From: Branchiostoma belcheri
Lineage: Eukaryota > Chordata > Leptocardii > Amphioxiformes > Branchiostomatidae
NCBI RefSeq assembly: GCF_001625305.1
Contig: NW_017803879.1
Location: 104,270 to 168,269, forward strand
Direction of reading: 5' to 3'
Length of the DNA: 64,000 nt
The notes beneath the pieces were generated by a model. That model worked only from the letters and a program-made list of their open reading frames with translations, ran no database searches and was not told the origin of the DNA. A program made the translations under genes and the position numbers. The stretch's first letter is position 1; every line of letters begins with the position of its first letter. Positions 42,981-56,800 of this stretch are shown piece after piece.

Positions 42981-45755
42981 TGTGTATGTGGCGTAGCAAA
43001 ATAAGTTGTGACTCCGGTGTACGCCACATTGCCCTTGTTCTTTGTGTAATGCTAATAACAATACATGTATACTGTACTGTTTAACAACGTTAAACTTAAT
43101 TGCCTTTGGGTCAGGTCTGTCTCAAGGAGCCATCCACCATTTTGGTCGTAGGCCAGGGACTAATACTTCACCGATATTTACTCAATGGAAATTTGCTTCA
43201 AAAATCGTTTAGAAAACGCGTCTCAAATTGGAATTTATATAAAATATTGACAATATGATGTACTTGTAAGCGGTCGACCAGAGAGAAGGCTGGGGAGGGC
43301 GGGTTCTCGGAAGGGTCGGAAAACAGGAAACACGGTACTTCCGTAGGCCTTACGTGTAACCCTTAACCCCTGACCTTAGACCGTGTCACATCTGTTTCTA
43401 CTGGAGCCAAGGAGCAAGCGGGAACCAAAGTCCAGCCTGACAGCACGGATCAGCCTAGAATAAAGGTATGTCACGTACTAGTCGTTACAACCTAATTGGA
43501 CGTAACTAACCAGCTTGAAGATTCAATACCAGATAGTACGTTTTGTATTTAACAATTTATTGTATAGCACAGAAGCTCAGTAGCCAAAGTTGTCGTCGGT
43601 GTACAGAAGCCAAATTTCTGCCCTGTCCAAAAGCATGAGACGAGAAGTGGTTGAGGGTCTAAATATTACTTTGATACGACTTATGGATGGCATATACATA
43701 GCTAATTCTCACTAACTATTTAACCCTAATCCTTGCACGGACACTGCCCCTTAAGCAGAAATATGGCGGGGCACGCGGCAGATATTTGACGCCACGTCGA
43801 TCTAGACTGGGGACTACTTCCTTATCTCAGAGGCCCTAAGGTGACCAGATATACTAACCACAGCAACTGCAATATAATATATAATATTTTAAGCCATGCA
43901 ATGAAATTTCAGGGCAACAAAATAAGAAATATTTGTAAGAGGAAATCTGTCTGATATTCAGAGAATGTACTGCCATTTCTTAGCACATTTTCATAATTAT
44001 TTCGTACTTAAAGCGGTTGAAATAAACTTAAAAACAAGCTACTGGGGCCTTCTATTATGGTACCAATAGCTAGTAAGTAAAACACCCTAGAATACAAAAC
44101 AAACAATCATGTTTCCTTAAGAAGATCGCAGTTTTTTCTTCGCAAATATTAGTCTGCTAGGGGATAGGATTGAATCATATTACTAGTACTACCTTAAAAG
44201 AATAACCAGAAAATTGACTTTGAAAATAATATATTTTACCACCCTAAAATTGTGTCACGGAGTAGATATAGGAATATAGGAACTGTTGATGTAATAATTA
44301 TCAATATTTAATGTTAATATTAAATCATTTAATGTTTAACACTGAGAAGGACATGAGCAGTTCAGCTAAAGTACAAGGTCACCCAACATCCAAGACATTC
44401 AAAGACACTATAGGAAGTTAGGGTCAATTGTAGAAAGATAAGGTTGCTCTTCTTCTTTAGGTTACCTGAGGTAAACACAGAAGTTTTAAATACTAAATAT
44501 GGTGATAGTCCCTTTTTCTGGGCTACTTGACATAGATTTAGAGACAATACCAGGTTCAGTAATAAGAAGTTCATTCATTCAACGAAGTCCCAGAAAGTAG
44601 ATCAAGGATTACATCAAGGATGACCAGAGTTGTGGTCAGGGAGGGAGTCTCCACCTGGCTGTGTCCAGGGGAGGGAGTCTCAGTCAGGGGAGGGAGTCTT
44701 ACTGGGGGCTAACAACTTCAACAACTTTAAAGTTTCCAACGCATTTCTTTGTGAGCAATGCTCGGAATTCGAAGCACCGCTGTACTTAATGGGAGCATCG
44801 TCACAATTGCACTGGGTATTTTTGAAGTCGCAAACACGGATGCCATCTAACATCCAAACCGGACCTAATGGTTGCTGTTTAAATATTTACATTTTGCAGG
44901 TAAATATTAGTTATGTCGTATGTTTTCACACGCACATAGGTAGTTCTTTTATTGAAGAATTGTTATGGAATCTTTCTTATCATAATAGCCTGGGTGCCAG
45001 ACGCTCGCGTTCATAAGCGATAGAATTTTTGTGTGGAAAGAAGCCCTAATGTCCGCTACAGTATCCGCCGCCCAACCCCAGGCTGCCCAAAACCCCTTTA
45101 TCTTTCACGCCAGGACGCGAAGAGATAATTAGACCCAGGGCGCCAAATCGGGGTTGGCAGGGAGTGTGGTTTCCCTGGCCGAAGGGTTATCTCTCATTAG
45201 CGGTAGGGGCTAACAAATAGGCTAGGCACACATCCCTGTAATGATTTACACCCCGTTCAGACCAGACTTAAGGGATGCGAGTCTATTTGTTATCCTCAAC
45301 TGATGTAAAGCATAATGTTTTTAGTTTCCAAAGATTCAGTGCAATGTAACTTCACCATACGGCCCATGTATTTAGTAAGCTGCTGACACACAGTGACCCC
45401 AAATCTTCTCAAGTAGGTTCTGATTAAACAGTCTTTGTTTTTCTCATACGTGAGCTGGGTTTTTTTACGTGCAGAGTTTGGACGCCATTATTGTCCATAA
45501 GGTATTTCATAAACAGGGACGCCGGATTTACGTCCCCAACCGAAATGACTCGGACTAGACTCCTACCAAACCTTGTTCAGACACGGACCTGATCGGGGAC
45601 ATGTCAATTTCATTTTTTTAACGCAAAGATACATGATCAGTTTAAATTCGTACGTTTTTACTTTTCATGTATACGATTCATTCAGCTTATCAGGTACATA
45701 AAGGACGTTGGACTTTTGACCTCTGTAAGCTGACCTGCAAACAGCCCCTCCTGCC
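42981..45755. other. Upstream region of the molybdo-flavoenzyme gene
   Basis: A possible untranslated first exon ends at a donor AATAAAG|GTATGT near 43466, and acceptor-like CTGTAAG or CAAACAG sites lie just before ATG 45756. A short GGGAGGGAGTCTC repeat (three times) lies at 44635-44700. A segment beginning TAGCCTGGGTGCCAG (44986) resembles a transposon end but its partner is unclear. Confidence 0.35.
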
Positions 45756-47775
45756 ATGCCGGTCCGGCCTGAGGGTCAGGAGGCCTTTCAAGAAGAGCTG
45801 CGCTTCTGGGTCAATGGAAGATACCATGTTGGTACGTGGTAGGATAAGAGGGGGCCGACTAGACTGACAAATACAAAGAAAATAGCGAAATATGCACGAT
45901 ATACACATGTTATCTTCCGGGTTAGACAAGGTATGACAAATCCACCTTACCGACGTTTAACAAACACCATGCAAATATTTGACGGCAATGTAAGCGTTCT
46001 ATTATTTCATTTCTTTTGTTCGTCAGACCGTAATATGTTTTAGACAATTGCACAACCGCTACGTTTCTTTTATTCATCGAAGAACATAAGTTGGTGAAGT
46101 TACGAAACCTTAGGAGCTGCTCAAAAACGGTTTTGAAAGGTTGCCGTTTGAATGTCGCAAAAGGCAAAATTACAAAATAATACAAAGTCTTATCCAGCTT
46201 ATTGATTGTGTGTTTACTGATAACAGTTTCCAACCCTGACCCCGGCATGACGCTGAACAAATGGCTGCGCTCACAGCGAGGTCTGACTGGGACAAAGGTC
46301 ATGTGTGGGGAAGGAGGGTGTGGCTGCTGTGTTGTCATGGTGACACATCCTGATCTGACCAATGGGGGGACACTTTCTTATACCTTAAACTCGGTGAGTA
46401 TAACAATCAACTGTTTTGACATTTTGACTGTAATAGATAGCAAAAAATCTGTGATTTAAAGAAAAACTGTGTTAAACAAAATTCATTCGACAAACCTTTG
46501 GGAAACGGATAAATGCATAAGCTTCACAAGTACTACGTACAAGGAACTTTTAAAAATAACGTTTATTCGAATTACCATTAGCGGTGGGCCCAATATCAAT
46601 GACATAATAACAGTTGCAACATTATAAACATTATAACAAGAGTTCCGAGATCTCATACCTCCATGAAATGTGGGCTTGACATGTAAATGTAAATTTCTTC
46701 TTATTAATTATGTAAATAACATAATAAATGCATCGTGATGTTAACTTTTGATTAACTTACACATGTACCAAGTATGAAATTCCCATCATTTACCACTAAG
46801 GAGTCATAGAATTTTCGCATTAATTATGCAAATTAGGTCATCATTTGCATAATTGGTATCTGTTGATGTTCCATCTGCCATAGATTACATACATTACATG
46901 TATGAAAGTACTATAATGTAAAACACTGTAATTATAGAATTTCCTCATTAATTATGCAAATTAAGTCATCATTTGCATAATTTGTAGTTAATTATGTACA
47001 TCTCTCTCTCAGCTACCTACCTACCAAAATGATGATAATACCTTGTTCCTATCTGGACTTATTGGCTTTTAAAGATTTCACCCGAAAATCTGCAGTTCCA
47101 AAACAAGCTGCTAGGGGGACCAAACTCACGCCACTTATTCCTGACAGGAAAAGCTATCTGTCACCAAAAAGTCAAGACCATAGCATGTTTAGGACAAAAG
47201 ATACAAAAACCGGAAGTTCTGCTGCAGTACCAAATTCATCCACCAGGAGGCCCATATTTGACCTTGACCTTTGTCTTCCTAAGACTTACCAGCGTACCAA
47301 ATATCATCGCAATCCATAAATGCGTTATGGAGTTATGCTGACTACAAATGTGCGGAAACACAAACACACAGACACACACACATACAGACACACACACACA
47401 GACAGACACGCCTCCATGAAATATATGAGTTTTTGTATACAGTACACTAAGTGTTTCAAACACACAGCTAATCAGGCCTGCAGCTAATACAAACCCTAAC
47501 CCTGAAATAGGTCACCTATTCCCCTGAGGGAACCCCATTAATCAAACCGGGTCCCAAGCGCACTGACTCGATAGCCACACAATGACACATCTGTTGGCTG
47601 CAAAGGAGATTCCTCATTAAACCGGAAGTGCTACTGCACTACCAAGGCCATCCACCAGGAGGCCCATATTTGACCTTGACCTTCGCCCCCCTAACACCTA
47701 CCAGCATACCAAATATCACCACAATCCATGAAGGCGTTATGAAGTTATGAAGGTACAAAAAAGCGGAAACACAAA

Positions 47776-47836
<61 letters not shown>

Positions 47837-50800
47837 GCGCCAAAAACAATACCTTCCATTTCATGGAGGTAAAAACAACAATCAGATTGCACAAGTGCTA
47901 CTGATGGAAAGATGCGAAGACTACTGAAAGGACCTCGAGGACTGTGTGGACTGTAAAAACATAACATAACTTGGACCCCAAATATATTACTATATTACTA
48001 TATATATATATAAATAAACAAACAAACACAACCTATATATATATAAACAAACACCACCTAAAAACAGTACATTTCGGCGGAGGGATATCTCTTCCACCGC
48101 TGTAAAAAGTTTTAGTTAAAGGCATCCAATGCAATTTCAGGGCGGCAAAACTGATAATATTGTGAATGATATTGACACATACTGTTCCACATTAGCCCAT
48201 TTGAATCAGCATTTCATACTTTGGGCATTTAAAACTGTAGAAACAAGCCCCAAGATGAGTCCTTTATTTTCTGGGTGGTACCCTAAAAATCATCCCCGGG
48301 TCCTCCCAGTAATTATTTTTCGTCAGAATTATGAGCATTTTTGCTCCATGAATGTCGATATACATTGGGACAGTGTTGTTTTAACTTAGTATGTAGATAT
48401 GTGGCGACAGTACTGACTTCTGGAAAAATCTGGTTTCCAAGCCCTTAAAACTGCACTGGATGCCTTTAACATCCCCCGCCCGTTCCCCAGTGCCTGTGCC
48501 CGCTGTGTAGTGTTGATGGTTGGACCATTACCACAGTGGAGGGGTTGGGCGGACAGAAGGCCGGTTTCCACCCCATCCAGCGCCGCCTGGCGGAATTCAA
48601 CGGAAGTCAGTGTGGGTACTGCAGCCCTGGGATGGTGGTGAACATGTACGGGTGAGTGATTAGCATGTTTAGACTTATTCCCTCATTAGTAGTATGCTGA
48701 CATATTTCAGCACAAATGGAAACAAACACTATTGATTTCAGCCATTCCGACAGTAGGTATAAATTGCGTTACTGAATGTAGGGTCAAAGGTGGTTGCTAT
48801 ATATGTGTTGCTAGAAGAGCCAACACCCACTTCGCAGGGGGCCTTCAGATCACACAGAGAATGTGTTGCATATACCATCCGGTTGTATGGCAAAATGTAC
48901 ATCTCTATTACACCATAGTTTGATAAACCATTATAAATACCAATACGATGGTTTATGCTTCATCAATTCCTGGCGATCAAATTTTTCCGTCCCGAACGTT
49001 ATCGTATGTGAAATTGATTTTTAATATGATTTAATTAACTTAATTGTTTCCTACAGGCTGCTTACTAAGAACCCACAGCCCAGCCAACAGGAGGTGGAGA
49101 ATCACTTTGATGGACACATTTGCAGGTGCACAGGTCTGTACATACATGCTGCATTTACCTGCTAAAAACGACAACTGTACTGATCAGCAGGAAACTTGGT
49201 TACCGAAGATTGACCTTAAAGTCAAGTTGGTAGTGACGGCTCCGCTGACGCAAGTGGCAACAAGGCTTCTGTCCTAGGTGCCAGTAAATTGACCAAAAAC
49301 TCCAAATACTTGAAATTTCTGGTGGTTTGAAACCTGATTGGCTGGAACAGAGGTTCATTGTATAATTATGTTGTTCAACAAAACATTGCGACAAACAAAT
49401 ACTTATTGTTGTATTGCGACATTTTTAAACAGCACAAACAACGTAGCCAAGGAGAAGTAAAGCACCATCAACAGAAATGTTTTGAGAATATATGAATTAC
49501 CATTAGACTGTGGTTATATCATATCAATCAAACGGCCAAATTCGGCCATTACAGTAACCGCTTTTGAAGTTGCGGCCGCGTACCTTTTTGGTGCTGCATA
49601 TAAATAAGAATAGAGATATGACCCCGAAATCCGTGACTGCGTCAATGGCCTCGTTCATATGAAACCACCCAAACCGCGATTTTGGCAACTCGCATTCCTC
49701 ACATCTGGTCCACGTGCCATACATGCCTTTCAAACCGAAAAAAGGTCAAAAACTGCATTCATTGTTGTTTGGTTAATGTCAGAGGTCAAATACCTGCTTG
49801 CTGATGCCCCTCCCAGCGTATCTCGGTCGAATGCCGACGTGGTCCCGCCAGAGGCGGTGAAGCTCGCCCTAGAACGGACACATTACTTGACCATTACTGC
49901 TCTTTTAGTTGCTGCCACGTAAATATTGATGTTGCTTATAAATAAAGAAATATCACCCCGTAATCCATGATCAGGTGAAGTCACATTAAAATTACATTGC
50001 GTTCAGACGCAAATCGCAATCCGGGAAAACTGGTTCGAAACTACATCTAGAAGTGGTTTGTGATCGAGGCGCTTTCAATGTGATTTGGAGAGTTCTGATG
50101 GGGGCAACATGAAACCGGCTTCGGGGGGAAACCAGCGCTTCGAATTCCACGTCCTTAACATTCAGGTTTATGGGATGAGGCTGTCATCAGGCACATGTGT
50201 CACCTGCAGGTTACAGACCTATCCTGGACGCCATGAAGTCATTTGCAGCTGATGCGGATCCGGAAAAAGGCGGCTGCATCGACATTGAGGTAACGATATC
50301 TGTTGAAAATCTGGGTTCCAGTCATTACTGTAAATATTGCCTTAACCACGTAATAATAATTGAAAAGTCTTTATTGCAAGTTCATGCACAGATGGGCTAA
50401 ATTCACATTGCTTTTATTACTTCATTTGGCTTTTCCATTGCGACAAAACACAATGGAGGGGGTGACAATTACACCATATGTCTGGAAGATATACAATATA
50501 ATTTTGAAAACACTGAGATGCTACATTCTAGCATTAAGCTAAAAGTCTATGTATTACACCAATACTATAAGATATTTATTATGTACTGTTAAACACAGTT
50601 TCTTCTCTTTTGAAACACATGGAAACATAACTGCATATTTTGTCCGCTGTACGTTCATTTCTGCATGCAATTAAGTATTTGAAAGAGTAATGCTTTTTCT
50701 TACATATCTTGTCTTATTGAAAAGTGTTAAAAATCATTTTCATTTACTTTGTGTTCTTTTTTTCTTTTGGTTTTATCATCCGTCTCAACTAGTATAGTAC

Positions 50801-53800
50801 TGCAACCAGATATGGTTTTGTATGTTGAGTAGATGGTGATATTGTAACTTATGGTCATAGTGAAACTTGTAAGAAGCGTTGTATTTTTGTTCATAGGATC
50901 TCAGCAAACATCACTGCCCCAACAGCGGAGGAGTTTGTAGTAATGCGGCTGTGAACTGCACAAAGGGAAACCCACTGTTGAGGTGTGACCAAAATGGGGT
51001 GACGTGGTACCGCCCAACGACACTCGAGCAGCTGTACAGCCTGTTGGAACAGCACTGTACCAGTCAGAACCGGTACAAACTGGTCTGTGGGAACACTGCG
51101 TCAGGTGAGGCATGTGAATTGTCTTTGCCGATAAGGTCGTCCCACTCAACCACCCTTGACCAGCCTGTTAAGACAACATCATAATACTGGTCATAACCAG
51201 TACAAACACTGCAGCATGTAATTAATGAATCATGTACATGTATAAGCATTCATTTGTCTATTTATTAACATTTTATGGTATTCCTGGTGCGTCTTTCGTC
51301 TATGTAAGTTTTCTTCAATCGATAGTTTGTTCATTGTACGAGTGCACATGACTCAATAACCAAAAACAATACAAATGACAAAAAATGCAAGAAAAGCCGG
51401 GTGTCTATTAAAGCTCATGCCCGAACTTCCTTTTTTAAGAAACCTGGTTCTGTTTAGTCCGATTACCTCGTTGAAATTTTCAGAATTTTTAGGATTTTTA
51501 TGAGTAACCATTTTCACACTTAAATGAATATAAATATAACCAGAAATCCAGTTAAAACTTGACAACCATGTTTTTGAAGGTGTGTACAAGAATGACGGCC
51601 CTTACAGCTGTCTGATTGACATCAAAGCTGTACCCGACCTGCACATCTGTCAGGTAAGACGTTGTCAAACAGGTTTGGTTTCATAAAAACTAAGTCCAAG
51701 ATCCTGTCTTACTATATTATCTCTAGCTGATTGTCAGTCAAAGAATCTTACAACTGTGACTAAGGTTACGTGTATAATTTGTATCTCGTGATTGTATAAT
51801 TGGTGCAGTCTTCAGTGTAACATTTAAGTTAACACTCCGGCTTTGTAAGTATGCACTATATGTAGCTGTTGATTGCACTGTCACGTCGAGTTATGTCACA
51901 CCTAAACCTAAACTTTAGATTTGCCTCTAAGCCTTATTGGGGGACATATAGTAAGGGCACCATTCTACTGCTACTATTATTTTATGATAACAGTAGCAAC
52001 AGTTCGTGGTCTAATAAAATGGTCATATATTCGGACAACTATACGTTCGCGGTGGCGGCAGGTAGGGCAAAAAATCTACTGAATTATTTCTTTAAATAAT
52101 CATGGGTTCTCGGTACAGATGTGACCGCAAAAACCGCGAATATGAAAGTATCGCGAAAAATCTGTATTTTTTAGTAGATGCTATGTAATTGAATTTTATG
52201 CGATCCTATCGGAGTTACATAGAGTTAAAGCTTCTTCCTTATTTTCAGGCTGGTCCGCCATTGGTCGCTGGTTCTGCGCTGAGTCTGTCTGCCCTGTTGG
52301 ACATGTTACAAACCGGTTCGGACCGGTCTCCATCCTACGGCGTGCTGGCAGAACATCTGCGTAAGGTCGCAAACGTGTCGGTCAGAAACGTAAGTACTGT
52401 ACAAATGTAAAAAAAACAACAATGTAAACCAACAATCTACTTGCTTGTGAAATTTGGATTTTAAGTTAACCCTTGTCCTGCTAGCGTTCTTTACACAATA
52501 TTTTCAAAAAAAAAATTGATGTCTTAATCAGGACAAAAACCCTTGACTTTTTTTGCCCTTCGGTGGCATAGTTACTAAAACATTCGTTGCGTTTCGCTGC
52601 GGTGTGATGCGTTGCATTAGAAACACCCCCAAATAGTACATGCACATATACTGGGCGCTATATAAATGGTACTGTATGTGCAACCCATGACCATATATAT
52701 GTGTGGGCTCCCTAGTACAAGGGGTTTAAAAATGACTAAATCTAGTTGAAGAGATTCATTTGTCACGTATAGTTACAGTTCCTAGTGAATTCTTTCATCA
52801 GTGACAACTTTGGAAGGATAAGGATACTAACCTCCAAATTTTCGATGGCTATCAGTCCATCTTGTTCACGGAGTGGCCTAATCTCGCGAGAGCGCGAGAC
52901 TAGGCCCGAGACTTGCATCGGTCTGTCGGGTACCACCCCCCGTCGCCTCCCTCCGAAGTAAGGGTAAGTAAGTCTAATTGGATACCCAGAATGGGCCCTG
53001 AGGGAGGGGGAAAACAACTCCAGAAAGGACAGAAGTAGCAAGGAACAGAGTAAGACTGGAAAACAAGAACAACTCCCAGCGAGTTACTTGGTTCTACCCT
53101 ACATATATGGAGTTACAGAGAGGTTGAAACGTATATATGCCAAACACAATGTGAGCCTGTACTCCAAACCGGGCTTCACCTTACGTAATGCCCTTGTGAG
53201 ACCCAAGGACCCTCTAGCACCCGGGGAGAAGTGCGGTGTGATCTACAAGATCAAGTGTGAAGAGTGCGGGGAGGTTTACGTTGGTGAAACTGAGCGGTCA
53301 CTGGGGGAAAGGACTTCTGAACACCAAAAGTCATTACATCAAAAAGACTGCAAATCTGCGTTAAGTCAACACCAACTCCAGGCTGGTCACAACATCACTA
53401 CCAGGCCCATCTCTGACATTATTGAAATCATAGACCAAGAGTCTCGTAACCCACATAGGAAGATTAAGGAAGCGGTGCACATACAGTTGGAAGGTGCCAA
53501 GCTAAACCGGACAGAAGGTTGGGAGCTCCCCAAGACTTACTTACCCTTACTTCGGAGGGAGGCGACGGGGGGTGGTACCCGACAGACCGATGCAAGTCTC
53601 GGGCCTAGTCTCGCGCTCTCGCGAGATTAGGCCACTCCGTGAACAAGATGGACTGATAGCCATCGAAAATTTGGAGGTTAGTATCCTTATCCTTCCAAAG
53701 TTGTCACTGATGAAAGAATTCACTAGGAACGACTAAATCTAGAACTAGAGTTCGACAATCTCATACCTCCATGACATGTTTAGTGCTTTCGTGAAGCTTA

Positions 53801-56800
53801 TGCATAGTGATGATCACATAAATGGCTTACATTTACAATCCTGCTCATTAGCAAAATTTTTATACAAATTATTCACATAGCCCCTACCTAGTAACATACA
53901 ACACACTGGTGAAATCCTTACCATTTAACATGGACAACGTATGATATTGTTGGTTATATGCAAGTATGACCTCTGACATACCTTTGCCAACTCATGTTTG
54001 CCATCCAAGCTGACGAATTATACATTTTTTACTGCCAATATGCAAATTATAAGAGCCCATTTGCATATATTATATCATTTGATCATATTCTCCGCCCAAT
54101 GACAGGGTTATCTTAAGAAATAAGGCTATTCTTGCGTTTCCTCATAAATTATGCAAATGAGGTCCTGATTTGAATAAATTATGTTTAGTGGTGTTCGCCT
54201 TAATTGAACTTCCAAGTATGGCAAGTATTAAATTCACAGCAGTTACCACCATAAAATTGTACCAATTTACCATTAATTATGCAAATTAGGTCTTCATTTA
54301 CATAATCAATATCTACCAATGATCTTGTTGTTCTCAATTACATATGTCTAAAGTGTTTCATAGCCCTAATATGGAATACAGCAGATTTATAGAATTTCCT
54401 CATTAATTATGAAAATTAGATCCTGATTTGCATAATTGTATTTTAATCATGTCAAGCATCATTTCAGCTACCTACATACCAAAAATCATGACGATCCATC
54501 AAACAGTTGTTCAGTTATCCTCTCTCGAATATTTTTAAAGAAACCATCCTGCAGTTCCAGAACAAGCCGCTAGGGGGCCCAAACTCATGTGACTTCTTCC
54601 CAAGCACGAGAGCTACCTATCATCCAAATTTCATGACCCTAGCATGTCCAGATCGCGAGATATCAAAACCGGAAGTTGCGCTGCAGTACCAAGGGAAACC
54701 ACTAGGGGGACCAAAATCTAATCATTTCCAGTTTTCGTCACACCCTACCAACACACCAAGTATGAAACCAATCCATCCAGGCGTTCTTGAGTTATCTTGT
54801 TGACCAACAGACGGACAGACGGACAGACAGACAGACAGACGGACAGACGGACAGATAAACGCAACTGAAAATATAACCTCCATGACACATTTCATGGAGG
54901 TAATTAAAACGACAGAGAAGTCTCAATGTTTTTGTAACCTCCGTTGTCCGTATCCTAGGATTTAGCCTTTATGAGGTTGAAATAAAGATTAAAATAGCCA
55001 ATTACTTTGAGCATGTTACCTCATTCAAACGTTAGGTCAGCGATTGGTTAAAAGTAGCAGTAGATTTCTGCTTATCACCCATAATTGGACTGGATGTGTA
55101 TGGAGAAAGACACACAAATTGGTAGCCTTTTGTCTTTTTTGTAATTGTACAATCGTTATGGTTTTTTTTTTTTCTAAATCCAAATTCAATTTTTTCTCAT
55201 CGATTTCAGGTTGGTAGCTGGGCCGGAAATCTGATGATGAAGCACGCCTACCCAGAATTCCCTTCTGATGTTTTCACCATCATGGAGGCTGCGGGGGCAA
55301 AGGTCACTTTAGGTCAGACAGGTCCAATTTTCCTACCTTCCCTAAAGATGCCATAGTGTATGAAAGAACGTTTTGTCTTTCCCTTACTACAATGAGGACA
55401 ACATTCATTAGCGAAAAGTCTGAGGCATATATTGAAATATTAATTCAATCGATATCAAATCTATACATAATAGAATTTGGGGTCTATTGGGGTTTATTTA
55501 TATTCTATTATTCACCACGTCCTAAAAATGTATCTTTTTTTTTTGTTATAGGTTGGAAGGATGATTCCCAAACGGTGGCTGTTACGGATTTTCTGAAAAC
55601 TGACATGAACGGCAAGGTGACCTAAAGTCTAAATTGATAAATATTCGATGATAGTCCTGAATCAACTGAATCATCAGCTTGCTCATAATGCATTAAATTC
55701 AACCCCACGGTCCATTTTCCATTTTTACACACACGCTTGGCCCTATCTGTCTTTCTTTCAGAGAGTCTTAAAGTAATTGATCTAGAAATGAGAAATTAAC
55801 GAAACGACCGGACACAGACAAGATACCGAATCTCACTCATTTGTATGTTTTTGTACCATGTATGTGTAAACAATGTGCAGTTTTACTACACTTTGTCTTT
55901 GAATCATGTAAATTTTATCGTGTTGATATATTTTGACCCTCTGACCCTTACATCTTCCCTTATGACCTCAATGAAAAGCGGCTTGCATGTCGATTTAAGC
56001 TTTCATGAACAAAGAATGGTTCAAACAAAGAAACCAACAAACAACAAACATCAGAGCCCTCTTCCTATCCATAAACCGTGACAAAGGCCGCCACCGACTA
56101 TCCTCCATCTACAACACACTTGTCGAGTCACGTGACCTGTGCTGATCTTTCGACCTCCGGGTCACGTGACTGCCCTCGTCATTAGCTGAAGAGAAATGGT
56201 GGATGCCGTCTGAAAGCTCCTACACTTACGTATTAGTTATAATCCTTCCTTGTACTACAACAGACAGTCCTACCTCCCGTTTTTCCTCAGGTGATTCTGT
56301 CCCTTGAAATTCCACCTGCATCACCTGATGAAATCTTCCAGACCTACAAGGTCGCTCCTCGATTACAGGTGAGTTTTGCTAAAGTGCAAAGGAGATCTGA
56401 TTATTTATCCCATTTATTTAGTACTGAAATCTATTTTAAAAAAGCGTGCTAATTCATATTACGGGGATAACTGTATGTTATTTGTTTGTCCCATTTTTTC
56501 ATGGCATTTGCATGGTAATTTTAGGGATAGTACCACTGTTATCCCAATAAATTACCAGCAAGGTATTCATAATTCTCATCTGGTAATTTAATGGGTTTAT
56601 TACACCCCTGTTATCCCATTAAATTAACAGAGAAGTAGTAGAAGTGCGTGCTACTCTGTTGTCGGGTGGATCAATGCATATTTAAGCAATCAGGAGCACA
56701 GATTAACAGATCTGCATTTATTTCAGAGTGTTAATTTAACGCTTAGAATGTCGTCTTTTAGATCATAAACCACAGAAGTGTTTACTTAAAATCTAGTCGA

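Noticed and set aside
44986-45240. Element beginning TAGCCTGGGTGCCAG like the Academ ends
   Set aside because: No matching inverted partner or target duplication could be found nearby.
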